The position numbers were made by a program, and so were the translations under genes. Shown in pieces: positions 10,901 to 25,371 of a stretch of 64,000 bases of DNA. How positions within the stretch are numbered: the stretch's first letter is position 1; each line of letters begins with the position of its first letter. The notes beneath the pieces were generated by a model that was given only the letters and a program-made list of their open reading frames with translations, did no database searches and was not told the DNA's origin. This DNA is from Erythrocercus mccallii (lineage: Eukaryota; Chordata; Aves; Passeriformes; Dicruridae): the NCBI GenBank assembly GCA_013397435.1, contig VZRG01001491.1:113218-177217 (forward strand), given 5' to 3'.

Positions 10901-13900
10901 CAAAAAATAAATCCATCCCGTCAACCACACCACTGATGATGTAGACATCCATAGCAGTGTATTTTATTGCACTAACATGAAAAGTCACAGCAAGGGCTCT
11001 CAATCAAGATGAAGTTATCTGACAGATAAGCAGTCTGAGGTGATTAGCTGAAAATCAAGGCTTTTGTTAGTGACATAGATCCTTCTTTGTGTATGCAGAG
11101 TAAAAGTCTTTCTTGTTTTCTTTTAGATATTTCCAAAACGGCTATTTATACTCTCTTCTTCCACAGGAAGCAGTCTCAAAATTCTTAGGTAAGAAGACAA
11201 GGAAACAGGAAACCCTTTGCAGTTTTTAGCACTCTGTGTGTTCTGGCTCTGCCAGATGTTCTACACACTGCTCTGCAGTGAGACAGGTGGAAGCAACACC
11301 TTGTCCTAAATAATTTATTATTTTTACCTTGACCTGTAGAGAGCCAATGTGATCTCCATCATCTGCCTATGATTTGCAATCTGTCCTGATCTTGATGCAT
11401 TCCCTGTGTAGAGGAAAACAAGTTGTAATAGTGGAGGCTGGTACTGCTCTTTCCCACAGAAGTAGATAACACACTTGTGGAATTGCCTCCCCAGAATAAA
11501 CTCTTAAATGCTTATTGAATCCAGAAAAATATGGAAGGAAACTGAATGAAAAAATGGATACAGTGGGTCATGGTTTACACCACCTATTTCAGGAAACTAA
11601 TTTAGCCAGCTAAATTGTGCTGTATTGTTACTTAATGGTAAATAAGAAAAAGTTCTTATCAAGAATTATTCAGACTAGAGTTTTGATCTTACTACAGATT
11701 ACTCCAGTTGATCCTTCTCTCTTCATTTATGGGAAAACTTATGGAGGCTCACCTCCTAAAGCAGCTAAGTGAAGCTAAGCAGTGAGAATATGCCCTCTTC
11801 TGTATGACACGGTCTGCTGTGCATCTTTTTTGTGGTTGAGTGCAAAATTCAGGCCTTGGATGTGTATCTATAGTCTTCACATGAACCAAAGAAAATTACT
11901 TCACATGTTAGCAGATGCAATGTGAGTACACATTGCACATAATACTTTCATGTATACATGGTTTTTATTTTCTTCTAAAAGTTCATATAAATATCAGTTC
12001 TTGTCAAATCCAGGTATGAATTAATAACACCCATGGGAGATCTGGCTCACCCAAGGCAGCAGATCTCCTGCAAGGAGAGGCAGCTAGAGGATAATTCCTT
12101 TTCTACAAAGGGGAAAGGATAGTGTTTGCTAAGATGTAAAATAATTTAGGCATGTCAAATCCCTGTTAATATAACATGCTCTTTGTATCTGGTTATGTGT
12201 TAACCAGTCTACCAGCTAACACCATTATTTGAAAGCTGGACAAGAAGAGGTTAAGCTGAAAAGTTTGACTTGGGGCACACATAGATAATAAAAAGCTAAA
12301 AGCTACTGTTTTTCTGCTTAACCTAAATTTTGAAAAAATCCCACAGATGCACTTTCAGTTTTATGCTGTGTGTGAATGTCAGATATACTTAGCTGGAACA
12401 GAATTTCTTGCAAGTCATTATTGTTGTCCCATTTGGCTATATATACTTATAAACACACCAGAAGTATGCAAGACTAGAAAATGCTGATATAGACCTAATA
12501 GTTTGGGGGACAGGATTGTTTAAGAACTGGTACTCTTACTCTGTTTTCTTTAATTTTTTTGCCATGTTAGCTATATGTAATCTATTCCCAAAATGTATAT
12601 TTTGAGTGGAAAGAAATTAGTACAGTGATTTATTTAGAACAGATTATTTCAAAAAAGGAAACAAAATTTGGGAATGAGATGTCTCAATCTTTTAACTGCT
12701 TCAAAGGATCAAAGAATTTGGAGAACTTTTTTCAAAGCAGGTAGCCCTATGCAATATTTCAGGCCAGCTAAGCAAGTAGAGCAGGTGGTAATGCAAGCTC
12801 TGATGCCAGGGTTGGTCCTCATTCTCTTCTAATCTCCTTCCCTGCACTACAGAGCTTTTATTCAGGCTCCTGGGATAAAAAGAGCAGTTAATACAACTGA
12901 AGGAGTTTTATCCTGGGAGAAAAGGGGTGTCCTGCTTTGCCTCCCTAGCATGTTGAGGCCTTACAGGTTACTGTTAGAGGGGTTAAATGGGATGGTCTGG
13001 GAGCTTTAGGAGTTTCCAGCAAGTTGCACACTGGCCACCCACAGCTTAAGCTTTTGGAGGAAAGTGTTAGGGTGAGTGACTCAGGTGGCCACAGTCTGCC
13101 TCCCATGGCATCGGTGAAGGAGAGGAGCTGGCTGGGTCCTGACCTGCAGTAAACCTCAGGGCCAGATAATCTGTTGGGCTTTCTGCCTCCTGCTCTGAAC
13201 AGCAGCAGGTGAGGTGCAATAGGATCTCAGCTAGAAATGTAGCAGTAAAACGTGCTACTGAAGTCTCTTGGACTTGGATTTGTTTTGTTATAGTGTGTAT
13301 ATTTCTCCCCATATAAACACTTCCCTTTAATGTCCAATCTTTTCTGCACATGTATGTGGCCCACCCTGCAGCAGCCTCATCTCTTTATGCAAGGGTTTCA
13401 CCCTTTTCTTTATGTGTCTGGTTTTACCACCATAGCTCAGGGAGGGTTTAGCAGTGACAAGGAGTTAAGTAAATAAATATATGTGTGTTTTTGCAAATGT
13501 GTTTGTGCCTTCTGCTGTTCCCACCTCCCTGAGGGAGATTGTTTTCCTATGGAGCAGACTGACTGGAGGAGTAGCCATGTGAAAGGACAGCAGCTTCTGG
13601 TCCTCTGCAGCTGCAGGAGAGGAAGGTGTGTCTGATTGTAAAGATCAGGATTAGCTGGAGAAGTGGGAGAAGAGAGGAGAGGAGGGAGGGGAAAATAAAA
13701 GAAAAAACCCCCAAGCCTTTGAATGGCAAGACTGCACTTCTAACATGTGGCCAGTATGTGCCGTCCAGGCTTCAGGAGGCAGCAGGGGCACAGGTGAGAG
13801 GTGCCGGCTGGGCAGCAGCAGAAAGAAGCATCGTAGCAAGATGGGGGATTCTAGGACACCAGGAAACAGAGGGGGTCTGGAGGTGCACAGGCGACAACAG

Positions 13901-16900
13901 ACAGTCTGCTGTCACTCTGCAGCAAACTCAGCCTGGAGCCCAGGTAGGGCAAACGCATGGACTGTGCAAGGTATGTTATTTTTTTCATCTCTCTTAGTTT
14001 TGTCTTATTATGCTATAAGGCAGAAGCAGGCATTTACTGAGCTATGTGCTTGCTGTATAGCATTATGGGGTAAGAGGAGCATTAGGGGATTGTTTTTGAG
14101 TATTACAGCTTCAAGAGGATAAACAAAAGTTTAGGGGTTTAGGGAGAATTTTTGAGCGTGGTGCTGTCTGTGAGAGAACCAGGCTGGGGGCAATCTAGCA
14201 GAGAGAAAACTCAGAGATGCAAATCCACCACTTCACAGAGAAAAGCAAACCTATCTAAAGTGAAACAAGTGCATAAAAAGTGGATGCCTGACAGGAAAAT
14301 CTGAGGGGGACTAGGGTAGCCAGGTTTGTATCCATGTTCAGGCTTTAAGATTCACTCTTCAGGGCATTGCCTCTGCAATGCTCTCAAGGACTGTCAAGCC
14401 CCTTTCAGTCCTCTTCGCTTGGAAAAATTATTCCAAGGTATACAATTTAATTTAATTTCTATATTGCTAATAGAGGGTACCCGTGTTTGTTTTTCTGCAA
14501 AGCATATCTAAACACCTGGGAATGGCATTAAGCTTGTGGCTGGAACATTGTCTGTGGATTCATAGTTGTCCCCTTGTTTCCAACCTTGATTCTATTAGGC
14601 TGCTAAAGAGCATCCTGCAGCACATCTCAGGCAACCCTTTTCCTGCCCTGATGATGTGAAGTTCTGTTGAGAGCTATATACTGCTTTTCTTTGCTGTTAT
14701 AAGTTTGAAAATTTTAGTACAACTTAAAAGGTATGTAACAACTGCAAAATCTTTTTTTTTTTTTTCCAGAAACACCCTGCATAGATCATGCAGTTAAACA
14801 CATCTGTCTGTACTGCTGCAGGGTTAGCCAGCATTCCTTGTATTTTGCAATGTTCCCTCATGTTGCACTTACCTTGAAAGACATGCCTGTGAACTCTGAC
14901 AACTTTTTCAAGTGGCTTTTGTTGTTTTGAGTGAAAAATTTTCAGGGAGCTTTTATCCCCCCTTCCAGAAAAACCCCAATTGAAACTAAAATTTTCTGCA
15001 AATGAAATAGTTATGGTTTTGCAATTCAAGATTTAAAACTACTGCATTCACGTCTCATACATACACTTTCAGACTTTCATGAGTATGTGTGTGTTTTTAA
15101 TATTTTCATATCTAGGTACACTTATATATACCATTGATATATATACATTTCTTTATATGTTGCTTTAATTAGACATTTATTTTAATGTGGCTGCTATAAG
15201 TGGTTATGGTGAAAGCCCTGTTCCTAACTGATGTGACTAATGAGATTAAACAAAGTCAAAAACTTGGATAGCTTGTCTTCACTCAAAAGTGCTGAGTAGT
15301 TCTATTTATGAACTTTTTATAGTCTAGCTTAGTTTATCAGCATCAGATTCTGTGTGTAATATGCTTACAGTTGCAGTGTATGCTCTCTTACAGATAAAAA
15401 TGAAAATTAAGCTGATGGTTTTAGTATATGCAAAATGGCCTTGCAGTCATGAACAGATAAATAAAACAACTAAAAGTCTCTTTGATGGGATGTATCTGTG
15501 TTGTTGTTTGTGGTGGGTTTTTTTCCTCAGAAATGATCAATTCCATATACTTACAAATGAGTTTATGCAATGACTCTTTATTGGTAGATAGCTGAACATA
15601 AATCTTTATGGATTTTTTCATTGATATATTGACAGTTAAAAACAGCCATAAATTTCATATCCTGTATACACAGATATGTTTTAATGTTCCCATTTTCCTG
15701 AGCCATCATGGTAAAGCAGTCAAGCACTATGAGTAATCACAGTCTTTAGTCTGTGGGTATCTGTATTAAAATAAACCCAAATTACAGCTAGGAAAGGTGA
15801 ATAAAACCTGTGTCCTTTGAAGTTAGCCAGGCAAAGCTCCGTGTTCAGTAAAATTGATGGTCTCAAATGTGCTGAGTGTTTGCAAGAGAAATATAACAAT
15901 ATATTGACAGGTAACTCCCTAGAAAATCCATCAATTTATGTTTAAGAAAAACCAAGAGCCAAGGTGAAAGTAGGGAGGATGGAAGGTTTTTTTTAAACAT
16001 TATATCTACTGCAATACTGGCTACTATTGAACATTATTTTACTACAGTTCACTAAACTTTCTTCAGTGACACTGAGCTCATTCTCTGGAGTGGACACACT
16101 TGAAGTCCCTGATGTGTGGGCCTGTCTAGTGGGAAACTCAAATAGCTCTAAGGGCACACACACTTATTTAAAGGGGATTATTTCTTAACTCCTAGAGGCT
16201 TCTCTTCTGAGACAATTGATGAAAAATCTCTGTTATTTTTTCCCTTTTAAAGGATCTACCGTTAGACAACTGCTCCTCTTCAGGTGCTTCATTTGATGCT
16301 TAATTACAGTAGGTGACAGAAATGTGGTTAGAGCAACTGAAATGACTCTTACAGTAGATACTCTCATACTGCTCTTGCAGAACTTATGAGCCAATTATGA
16401 GTCACCAGTTTCATTCAAGCCTGCTTTACTGTTACATACTTGATTTTCTGCAGGTGAATTCAGGAATTCATTACATGATCATGTCTGAAGTCTGAGTTTC
16501 TGTGTTGTATTTCAGTCCTGGCTTGATGCAGCAGCCAAGACTACATCAGATTTGTAGTCTTGTTGTGAGTGTTGCCATAACAGCCTGAGGGTGCTTGTGT
16601 GACCATCACATGTTTGATTTGTCTGCATTTGAGAGTCCAGTTTTGTGGATGGGACATTTTGTATTCAGATGCTCCTAGTCTTCTAAGTATCACAAACATG
16701 AGAGTTAAAAAGTAGGAAACTCGTACTTGTAGGAGAGACATATAGAAAAGTCCCCTTATTTTGCAGTTATAGGTATTTTTTTTTCTTTTTCTGTATTTTG
16801 AGATGGTATGCTGGTGAAGCAGCAGAGAACATATCATGAGCAGCAGAATAATCTTTTCAGGGTTTCTCTTCTCCATAGTCTTGTTGTATAGTGTCATAAT

Positions 16901-17557
16901 AAGCTCCATGGTTATGTGTCACAATGTCATTATGCAGTTGATCTTTTAGTAAGATTGAATATGAATCTTCAGAAAGTGTTAAAAAGAAAATCTGAAATAG
17001 ACAGAAGAAATCCTAAACCACTGATTGGTGGATAAAAGAATTGCTGAGGACTGTAATATAAGAACAGAGAAGTGCATTGTGACAGTGGGATGGCTGTTTC
17101 TCACTACCTGATTTCCACTGAGATCTGAACCTCACAGAGGTCAAAAAAAATCACAGCAAGTGGGTGATTAAAAAAAAACCTAAAAATTCAACACTGGCTT
17201 TCTACTATTACTTGAGAAACCTTCAGATTGTAATGTACGAGTTAGTTCCTGCAGAAATCCAGGTACAAGCAAGAGGATCAGAATCTGAGAATTCACATTG
17301 AAATTAGAAGGTTTATTTCATGTTAAATGTATCTTGTTCAGAAAAAGAACACATGCTGAAAGTATTCTTTCAGCATTACACTAGCATTTAACAACATTAC
17401 TCATAGTGGACCAGAATAAAATATGGCATTCTTTTCCAGGGGACAAACTTAATGATCAAAACAGGAATTAGTATTACCTTGCCATAGCTTCCTTCTCCAA
17501 AATGATAAGCTGTACAATAGAAGGACACAGGTTTTAACTCCAGGTGTTTGTTGTCAG
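10901..17557. other. non-coding DNA
   Basis: No supported gene in 6.6 kb. A T14 run lies at 14752-14765 and an AT-rich TATATA-type stretch near 15120-15150. Overlapping open frames of 123 and 125 codons at 13626-14122 are in a GC-richer patch; they lack recognisable domains and I treat them as chance. Confidence 0.55.
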
Positions 17558-17794
17558 GTTCTGAAGCTGTTGGCCCTCTTGCAATAGGACTGCTTCGCTG
17601 GAAAAATCTGTGTGTTTATGGCAACCCTCCCCTCAGTCTCACTGTCCCTGAAGATGCCTGTGTTCCTGTGTGTCAATGTTTTGCTACACAAAATGACTTC
17701 TCATATCCATTGTCCTGTCCAGCATCACTTTCAATCACTCCAGTGCCTTCTTACAACAGTAGTAGTCAAGAAACTTTGAGTCAAGACTCCACAG
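17558..17794 (+). other. candidate cassette exon, 237 nt, open frame
   Basis: The left boundary is an acceptor-like TTGTTGTCAG, with a branch-point-like TTTAACT about 20 nt upstream. The right boundary is a full consensus donor ACAG|GTAAGT. The stretch is open throughout in one frame (79 codons). Its length is a multiple of three, and both junctions fall after the first base of a codon, so it could be included or skipped without shifting frame. Translation gives a moderately hydrophobic start (GSEAVGPLAIGLLRW), a Cys/Pro-rich middle and a polar Ser-rich end (NSSSQETLSQDSTG). The in-frame stop falls just after the donor. I recognise no family. An open frame of this length arises by chance in perhaps a few percent of trials, so this is only a candidate; a non-coding RNA exon is equally possible. 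Confidence 0.28.
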
Positions 17795-18795
17795 GTAAGT
17801 GATTATTTGTTTTTTACATGTCTGAGCTTAGTTTGGTCAGCAATGTTCATGGTCAATATAAACAGCTGTTTCTGCTGCCAGAATGTTTTGATTGCCCCTA
17901 AATAAGGATCAGACCACAGAAACATCATGAAAGGGTTAATGGTTATGCAAAGTAATCCTTGGTAATCCAAAGTAATCATGGTTTAAAAGTATCAGAAACA
18001 AAGATGTTCTCAGCAGCAATAATACCATTAGTGTATGTTTTCTTTAAAACTGGTAGGCCAACTGTTTGATGAAGGTGCATCCATGATAGCACATGAAGGC
18101 ATTTGTGAACACTCTCTTCTGTGTCCGTCATAAAACTTGGTGTGATGGAGGATACCCTCATGTCTGTCATGTTCAAAATGCTATTAGCACCTGGCTAATC
18201 ACTAAATAGGGTGTACAAGGAGCATCCAATTACATCCATGGGAATGCACTTGTGCTCCCACCCTGTTAAAAGGCTGACATCTATCAGAAGCTATCAGGCT
18301 GATCACTGGTGGTGTTCTTTCCTACTGAGATCTGGACGTCTCAGGGCCTGATGGAAAGATGACAGCTGATGAAACATTGTGGTGTTAGGATAAATCACTT
18401 GACTCACAGTCTGGTTGCATTTGTCTCTGAGAGTTCTTAAAGACAATGATGATAGGAAGTGGGTCATGAGCTCAGTGAAATTTCTGGCTGCCAAGGAGAC
18501 ATCTATATGCTTCCAAACTGAAGACCTGTAAAAGCATTTTAATTCCTGCTTCCTATGTTGTGTTGCTAAGTGGAAGGAATTAGAAGGTGCCAGGTAAAAG
18601 AATAGTATACATGGAGAGTGAGGTATTAGTAGATCCAGTATTGAAAGGCATAATGCTGGAAAACTCTAAATTCCTAGAGCTGGTATAAATACCTAGTGCT
18701 GACCTAGTTCTTAAAATTGCTGGCAATAGTGGCTGAATATAATCTGTAGTAAAAATTATAGTCAAATATGGTTTGTATTTGGCTCTTTTCATTTT

Positions 18796-18848
18796 ACATT
18801 AGTTTAGTACATTAGTTTAGTGTAACTAGTTAGTTTAGCGTAACTAAT
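18796..18848. repeat. degenerate tandem repeat of ACATTAGTTTAGT
   Basis: Two perfect 13-bp units (18796-18808 and 18809-18821) are followed by diverged GTAACTAGTTAGTTTAGC and GTAACTAATG units. This is probably local slippage. Confidence 0.75.
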
Positions 18849-21800
18849 GAAGACATTACTACATGTTGCCAAAAAACAATGGGCCTGAATCTCTGTGGTG
18901 GTGCTGAAATCAATTCAAAACCCATCTCTCCCTTCCCAGAACTTTCTGATCTAATGGCTCATCCTCTGAACCTGACGTGATGCTTACAGCAGCTGGAAAT
19001 CCCAGGCTCCAGCACCTCAAGTACCATTCCTAACATCAGCTTTGATGGTGACACTTGCTAAGCAGGAGCATTAGGACAAATGCTGAACAGCTTCAGGGAA
19101 GTCAAACATTGTGACTTTCATTTATCTTTTTTTTCCGCTTCCAGTTAAGAGCCGTGTAAATATGCACCTCCTTCTTCAATGCAGTGTTGATTGTACGAAC
19201 TCTGTAACTAAATTCTGTAGGCTTAATTTGTGTCTTGGTTTACATTACCGTCTGTTTTACTGATACAAATACTGTACTGCTGTGAGACACTTAATGTTTT
19301 TCCCACATGATGAGTGACAACTCTGGTTTTAATTTGAAGTGGTTTTGGGACAGTAAGTTGGCAAGTGAGGAGGCACTTGACACCTAGATGTGATGTTGTG
19401 GAGAAGGGAAAAAATGTTAATTTAAAATAAAAGAAAATAGTAGGATAATAAAACATTAGTAAAACTTGATAAGGATTTGTTAGCATTGCAGAACAATTTC
19501 CCAGTTCTGAAGTATGGATGCATATAGCCAAAGATGCCATTAGGATATTATATTAGCAAGCCAAACACAAATGCCCTAATTTTCACCCTAATTTAAGAAG
19601 CTACAAGGTCTTTGAAGAGTTGACACTGAGATGTTTATGAAAATGTCATACTGAAAAGCGGCATGGCAGCGTGGTGTCAGGTTAGCACTGAAGTAATGTC
19701 CATTTTTAGCAGGGCAGGGTGGTCCTGGTTCAAAGTACAACTTCTAGCACAAGAAGGTACAGTCTTCACCCTGATAGTTAATATCCTAATTTCTGTATCC
19801 AATGAAACAATTTGTAATTTGTGGGATTTTTTGAAATCTAATTTTTAAATCTAATCCTGAAGCAGAATAGAGGGTACTGCATGTAACCAGGTTGTCTTAC
19901 CATAATTGCTCAGGGGTAGAATGGTGTATCAGCGGCTACTCCTTAAGGCTGGATATCATGTCTGCAACTCCAGTGTTAAACCCTATCCCTGGGTTTCATT
20001 AAAACACTTCTAATGCAAAGATTCCTTAAGTTTTTTAACTACATCAGTTTCCAGGGACTGTCTTGCCATGATTGAAAAGCTTGTTTGCAGTATACAGCAC
20101 ATCTGTGGAAGCAAGAGTACAGCTTTAGCTGAAATGGGGGAGTTCTTGAAAAGACAGAGGGTAACTTAGGTATAGATTAATGAGGTAGGGTAAATCTTAG
20201 TTATATCCAAGCTCATTTATGTCCAAGACTAGCTGATCAGACCATTTACAGGAACTTGAAGTGCAGAAGAATACCATGCCACATACTTACTGTGCTACTT
20301 CTCACCTGTGCATTTACAATTAAGCTCTCTATAACATTTTAGTAGCAAATTCTTTAAAAAACAAAAACTATGCTAACCCACGAGTATATAATGCATGCAA
20401 CACATACATTATAGTTCAAAATAATTTTTTTTTAACTACTGAAGATGGAATTCTGTCTGCTTTCATTTGAGCACAGGATGTTTGGGACCTTGTAATAAAC
20501 TGTGCATGGTGATACCTGAGATGGATTTCAATGCTCAAAAGAGAGTGATGCAGAAAATAAGATATTGATGCAAAAAACCTCTGTGTATTCTGATACACAG
20601 TAGGAAGGAGATAAATCTGCAGCTTGTTTTAGCGGGTGCTTTGCACCCTACTGAAACTTTAGTCTCAATTTAGTGCTTTTGTTGCTTTACAGCATTTTGC
20701 AGTGCTAGATATTTAAAGAGTAATTAATGCTGGTAATTTACAGAGTAGTGTCAAATTTTGTCCTTGGATATAGGAGTATAATAGACACCAGAATTAATCA
20801 ATTTCATGGACTGTGGAAGGGAATTCTTAAATTTCTAGTATGAGTTGTGATTTGAAATAATGGATTTTTGAGAGGATTGCTCCAGTCAATAAAAGCCAGG
20901 CTTCTGTTAGAATGAGAAAAAACATGAGTTATTCTTTGCTCATTTCTAACCTGGAAACTTTGTCAGGGAGTACCAGAGACAAAAGTCATTGTGGTAAATA
21001 TTTCATAACTGCATATTGGTTTTTAGCTGAATCATTAAGAGTTCCTGCTGATTAACTTTGTCTCTTCTTATGATCATTATTCAATGTTTAATTACATTGA
21101 ACAAAATATTCCAGAATATCCAGAAGATTTGCTAGACAACACCAGCTGGATTGAGATGAATAGATTTTCACTGGGTAGAAATGAGTTAGGAGCTGAACAG
21201 CTGTCAAATTTGTGTCAGCTGCAAATTTTAAAGAAATACAAATTACTATAATTCATTAAAATACTAGATATAACAAGGAATCTGTGCCTTTTTGAAATGT
21301 ATTCCCATTTTTCCAATAATAATCTCAATAAATTCATTCAACTGCTTCTGACTTGAAATTAGTGCACCTTCATCTAGACTGTATTTCTTTTGTTTGTTCA
21401 TTACAGGGACCTGTCCCCTTGTACGCTAGATCATCTGTTTTGAAAGCAATGATATTGATTTGTCATGAATTGTTCCTGACAAATATGTCAGCTCTTTGTT
21501 ATCATCTTGTTTTCTTCAAGGTGGTTAAAGACAGCTTGACTTATTGCTTACTTACTAATTTGTCACTATCTCTTTTCAAATATCCATGTTTGGCTGACTA
21601 GGCTGTAATTACCTGAACTGCTTTATTTGCCCTTCTTCACTGTTATGGGACCTTACTCCATCCTTACTTCAATGGGATAATCCCAAGAATTCGTTTAGGC
21701 TGCTAAATCCCAGCAAAGCAACTGAAAGGTGAAGTAGGCAGCTACATTCTTTTCCTTGTTCTATGCTTGGTCCCTGGCATGTGAATGTCCAGACCACAGC

Positions 21801-22599
21801 CATTTCAGGAGAGCTTGTATTTCAGAGCAGAGACAGGGAAAATGCAGAGGCCTGAAGATGGACCCTCTTCAGGGATGCACTTGGACCTGTCTTACAGTTA
21901 GACAGAAGTACAGACTTTGGAAAAAAATAATTTTATGGTCATAGTATATAAATTTTGCAATCATAAGTAAACCTGAAAGAGTGTTCCAGGTTTATTCCTC
22001 AAATCTATTGGAAATCTGGCTGCAGCTCACGTCCCCTCTTTTATTTGCATAAATTCCTGTGAACTCTTCATTTTATTTTGCATGTGCACTCATGGCATGA
22101 AACCTTTGCCTTTTGTTACTACACTGCAAGACATTACACCTGCTGTGAATACCATGCTTGGCATAGAAAGAAAAAAATAATTTTTATATGTATTTCTTAA
22201 TTTGTAGGTAAGGGCATACTTATATGTATTCTTTGATTCTTCAGCTATCTTGTCTTGTGCAGCTTTTAAGTTTTAAATTGTGCAATGACAGTAAAAACCT
22301 ATATAAAGAAATAATTTGTGGTATTGCCTACTTTCTAGTGTAGTATGGGATTCCAGTTAAATCTATTTGATAAGTTAGATGTAAAGAAACTAGATCCATT
22401 GTTAACTGGGTTCTGTAAAAGGAATAATATTGGCCTGCCTAGGAATTTATTTGTTCCCCTGAAGAAAAATGATACCTAGAAGAATTTTAATGTGAATAAG
22501 GAGATGATTGAGGGGGACATGACAACAGTCATGGAGAGGGGGAGTGCAAAACAGGAGGAAGATGAATAGTGGAGTTTTTCCAGTACTGGTTTGGAAACA

Positions 22600-22950
22600 A
22601 GGTTAATATTTTAATGGATGACTTCTGCTGGAAAGGAGGAGTGCATTGATGAGATGTGCTGATGAGTCTAAGGTGGGAGACATCATCACTGCAAAGGATA
22701 TTCAGAACGTCAGGTAAGAAAAAATGGATGGATTTTGGGAACAGAATAAGGGAAAAGTGATAGAATACGATGGTGCAGATTTTGCTACTGCACATAGCAG
22801 GATTTTTTCTTTTTCTCCAATTGGCTGTAAGTCCTCAGCTAGCAATAGTAGAGGAAAATAAATTCAACTACTAACTAGAGGGGGACTACAGCTATGAAAA
22901 AACAAATGGAGGCTGGATGTTTCAGGTGAAGTATTAGCTACAGAGGGAGA
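22600..22950 (+). mobile_element. possible ancient LINE (CR1-like) relic
   Basis: The order of short words (GCTGATGAGTCTAAGGTGGG, then AATAAGGGAAAAGTGATAGA, then a TTTTGCTACTGCACATAGCA stretch) loosely follows the late reverse-transcriptase region of old CR1 copies. There it encodes the 'DDTK-G' and 'NKCKVLHLG' parts. The match is weak, frames are broken, and no 3' end is visible. Confidence 0.25.
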
Positions 22951-25371
22951 GATACAAGATTTTTACCTAAACTGACTGCTTATTTTCAAAGAAAGTAGAG
23001 ATTTACTGGAGCTGAAGCAGAGGAAAAACTACCGGAACAATATGGGAGGAGAGAGTAAAAAAATTTCACTGTGTATAGACTAGCAAAACAAAAGCCATTT
23101 AAAGAAAGAAAAAACAAGACAGTAGGTTTTGGTTTCTGTTTACTTAATAATCTAATGTTTGTAAAGTTTGGGGAAATAGCTGAGTCTGAAGAAGAGGCAT
23201 CTGGTCTGTCCATTTATCCTGATCATCAGCTTTCAGAGTCTGAGGAAACTTCTATGTGACCCTAGAGATGCAACTCCTCATTTTAACTCTTAGAGTTTGT
23301 GTTCCAGTTGCAAATCTTAATATAGAGGGGTCATAAACTGACCAACTCCTGGGGATTCTGTACAAAAGTGAAAGCCACAAGATGGTGCTGACACTCCTTG
23401 CTGTGATTGAAGGCATTGTGAGAGATTTAGCAGAATATGCAGTGGTCTGGGTGTAACCAGACAAAATTTCTAAGGAGTTTGGTGTGTATTAACCTGCAAA
23501 CAAGTAATAAAGTCAGTGGATGACTTCAGGTGACAGTTTGTGGTTAAGCATTCATTTTTGGTAAAAAGTCCTAAGGAATTCTTAGTATATTGGAGGGAAA
23601 GAGAGAATGAAGGGAATTAGAAAGGTGATGGTTATTTCTGAGGTTGTAACCCATTTTTGCTTGGCTTTCAGTTGCAGAAGGATTGATGAAATAATGAAAT
23701 TGAGAAGCAGAAAGAAAACACACCTTTGTTATCTCTGATTAGAATCATCACTTGAATTTCCATGCTTTTCAAATGCCAAGGACAAAATCTGCTGTGCCCA
23801 CAGTGTTGCTGACTGCTTGTGCTTCTCTACCTGTTTTCTTTTTGTGCTTGCATCAAGGGAGGGACCCTTTAGGGAGATTGGTTTGGTATTCTCTGTACAG
23901 CACCTTAACAGGAGTGAAAGCAGTTTATGGCTGTCTAATAGAGAGCTCCTGGTCCTTGCGAACTCTGTAGTCAGCTGAACCTGAGAAACAATAAAGTCCA
24001 GCTAACAACTACATAAATTTATCTCACTACCCTGAGAACAGCCTGCCTTTACCCTTCTGACCTGTCTGCCAGCAAAAGCCTCATGTCTCTGTTCATTAAT
24101 CATTGTGGCCATGAAGAGGAGAGGCTTTTCCTTCTCAATTCTTTCATTCAGCCACTAGCAGAATCTTCCACTGTTATGAAAGGCAACAGTTCACTACTTT
24201 TCTCAAAAATGAGGGGAGTGCACTTCATTACAGAATGCCTTTCTTCCAGTGCTATGTCATGTTTTGCTCCTGAAATTCAGTATATGCATTTTCACTCTTA
24301 AAAAGGGGGGCTTAAATGTGTTTAAGCTTAAACCTGGAGTGGCTGAAATGCAAACTGCATTCAATAAGTATGATAAATTAGGATCTTAAAAAGAATGTTG
24401 TTGCTGACTCTTGGAACAGAGAGTGCCATTAAATCTATACTTCCAAATATCTAGATGCATGTACTTAATCAGTTTCAAGACTCTGGATACTAATAAAATT
24501 TCTTTTATGATTCAAAGAAGTGTAATATTGTTTACTCAAAATTCTGACTGACATTAATTGCACAGACCATTCTAAAACACTCATGTTTAAAAAGAAGGAA
24601 ATAAAAACTGTGAAAATTCTGTAAACTTCTGTACACTTCTGACCATATTGTAGGATCAAGTCTAGAAGCTGCTGAACTTCCTGATTCTGATCCAGCAAAG
24701 CAATGAAGTAGATGCTTAATGAACTTGAGAGTTGTGCCATGGAGATCAATTTATCTGCTTCTCTAATTATCCTTACCACTTATGAATGAGAAACTAGAAT
24801 CTGACTAAATACAATGAGCTCGTAGTTCCTGTAAAAATGTATTTGGAAATTCCACCCAGCACTGATCATGTTGTTGGTTCAAGGCATTTAAGACTGGCAA
24901 TGCTAGCACGTGCCTTGTTGTATTGTTGTACCAGTGTGCTTTCAAACTTGCCTTCAGAGAGCATCTTTAGAGCTGGAAGTGCATTTATTCTTCTGCATTC
25001 TCTGTGCATTAATTCTGAAACTAACTGCAAGGCCTGGCCTTCCTGTTTATCTACAGTGTGGAAATTTGCCCTTTTGGCTGATCTGAGGTTGGCACATCAT
25101 TACACAAGTTTAAACAGAAATCTGATGTTGTCCCTGTTTGCTTACTGCTGGTGCTTTGTGTGAACTTAAACTCAAGAGGGACTGTAATACACAGTCTCCT
25201 TCTCACATCACCACTTAGCTAACACAGACTTAGATTTATAAGATTTAATTCTTTTTGATTGCCTTATTTGTTTTCTTGAATATGTTTCTGCACTGTCCAT
25301 TGAGAACAGTTGGGGCAATAAGAATGATTTTGAATATTATTTTTCATGGAGTCTCTTTTTCTCTGGGAAAT

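Larger units (their letters stand above)
17795..25371. other. non-coding DNA
   Basis: No supported gene. It contains a small degenerate tandem repeat at 18796-18848 and a possible ancient LINE relic near 22600-22950. Open frames on both strands are short and unrelated to each other. Confidence 0.5.

Noticed and set aside
13626..14122. Two overlapping plus-strand frames of 123 and 125 codons
   Set aside because: They overlap in different frames, carry no domain and sit in a GC-richer patch, so they are most likely chance.
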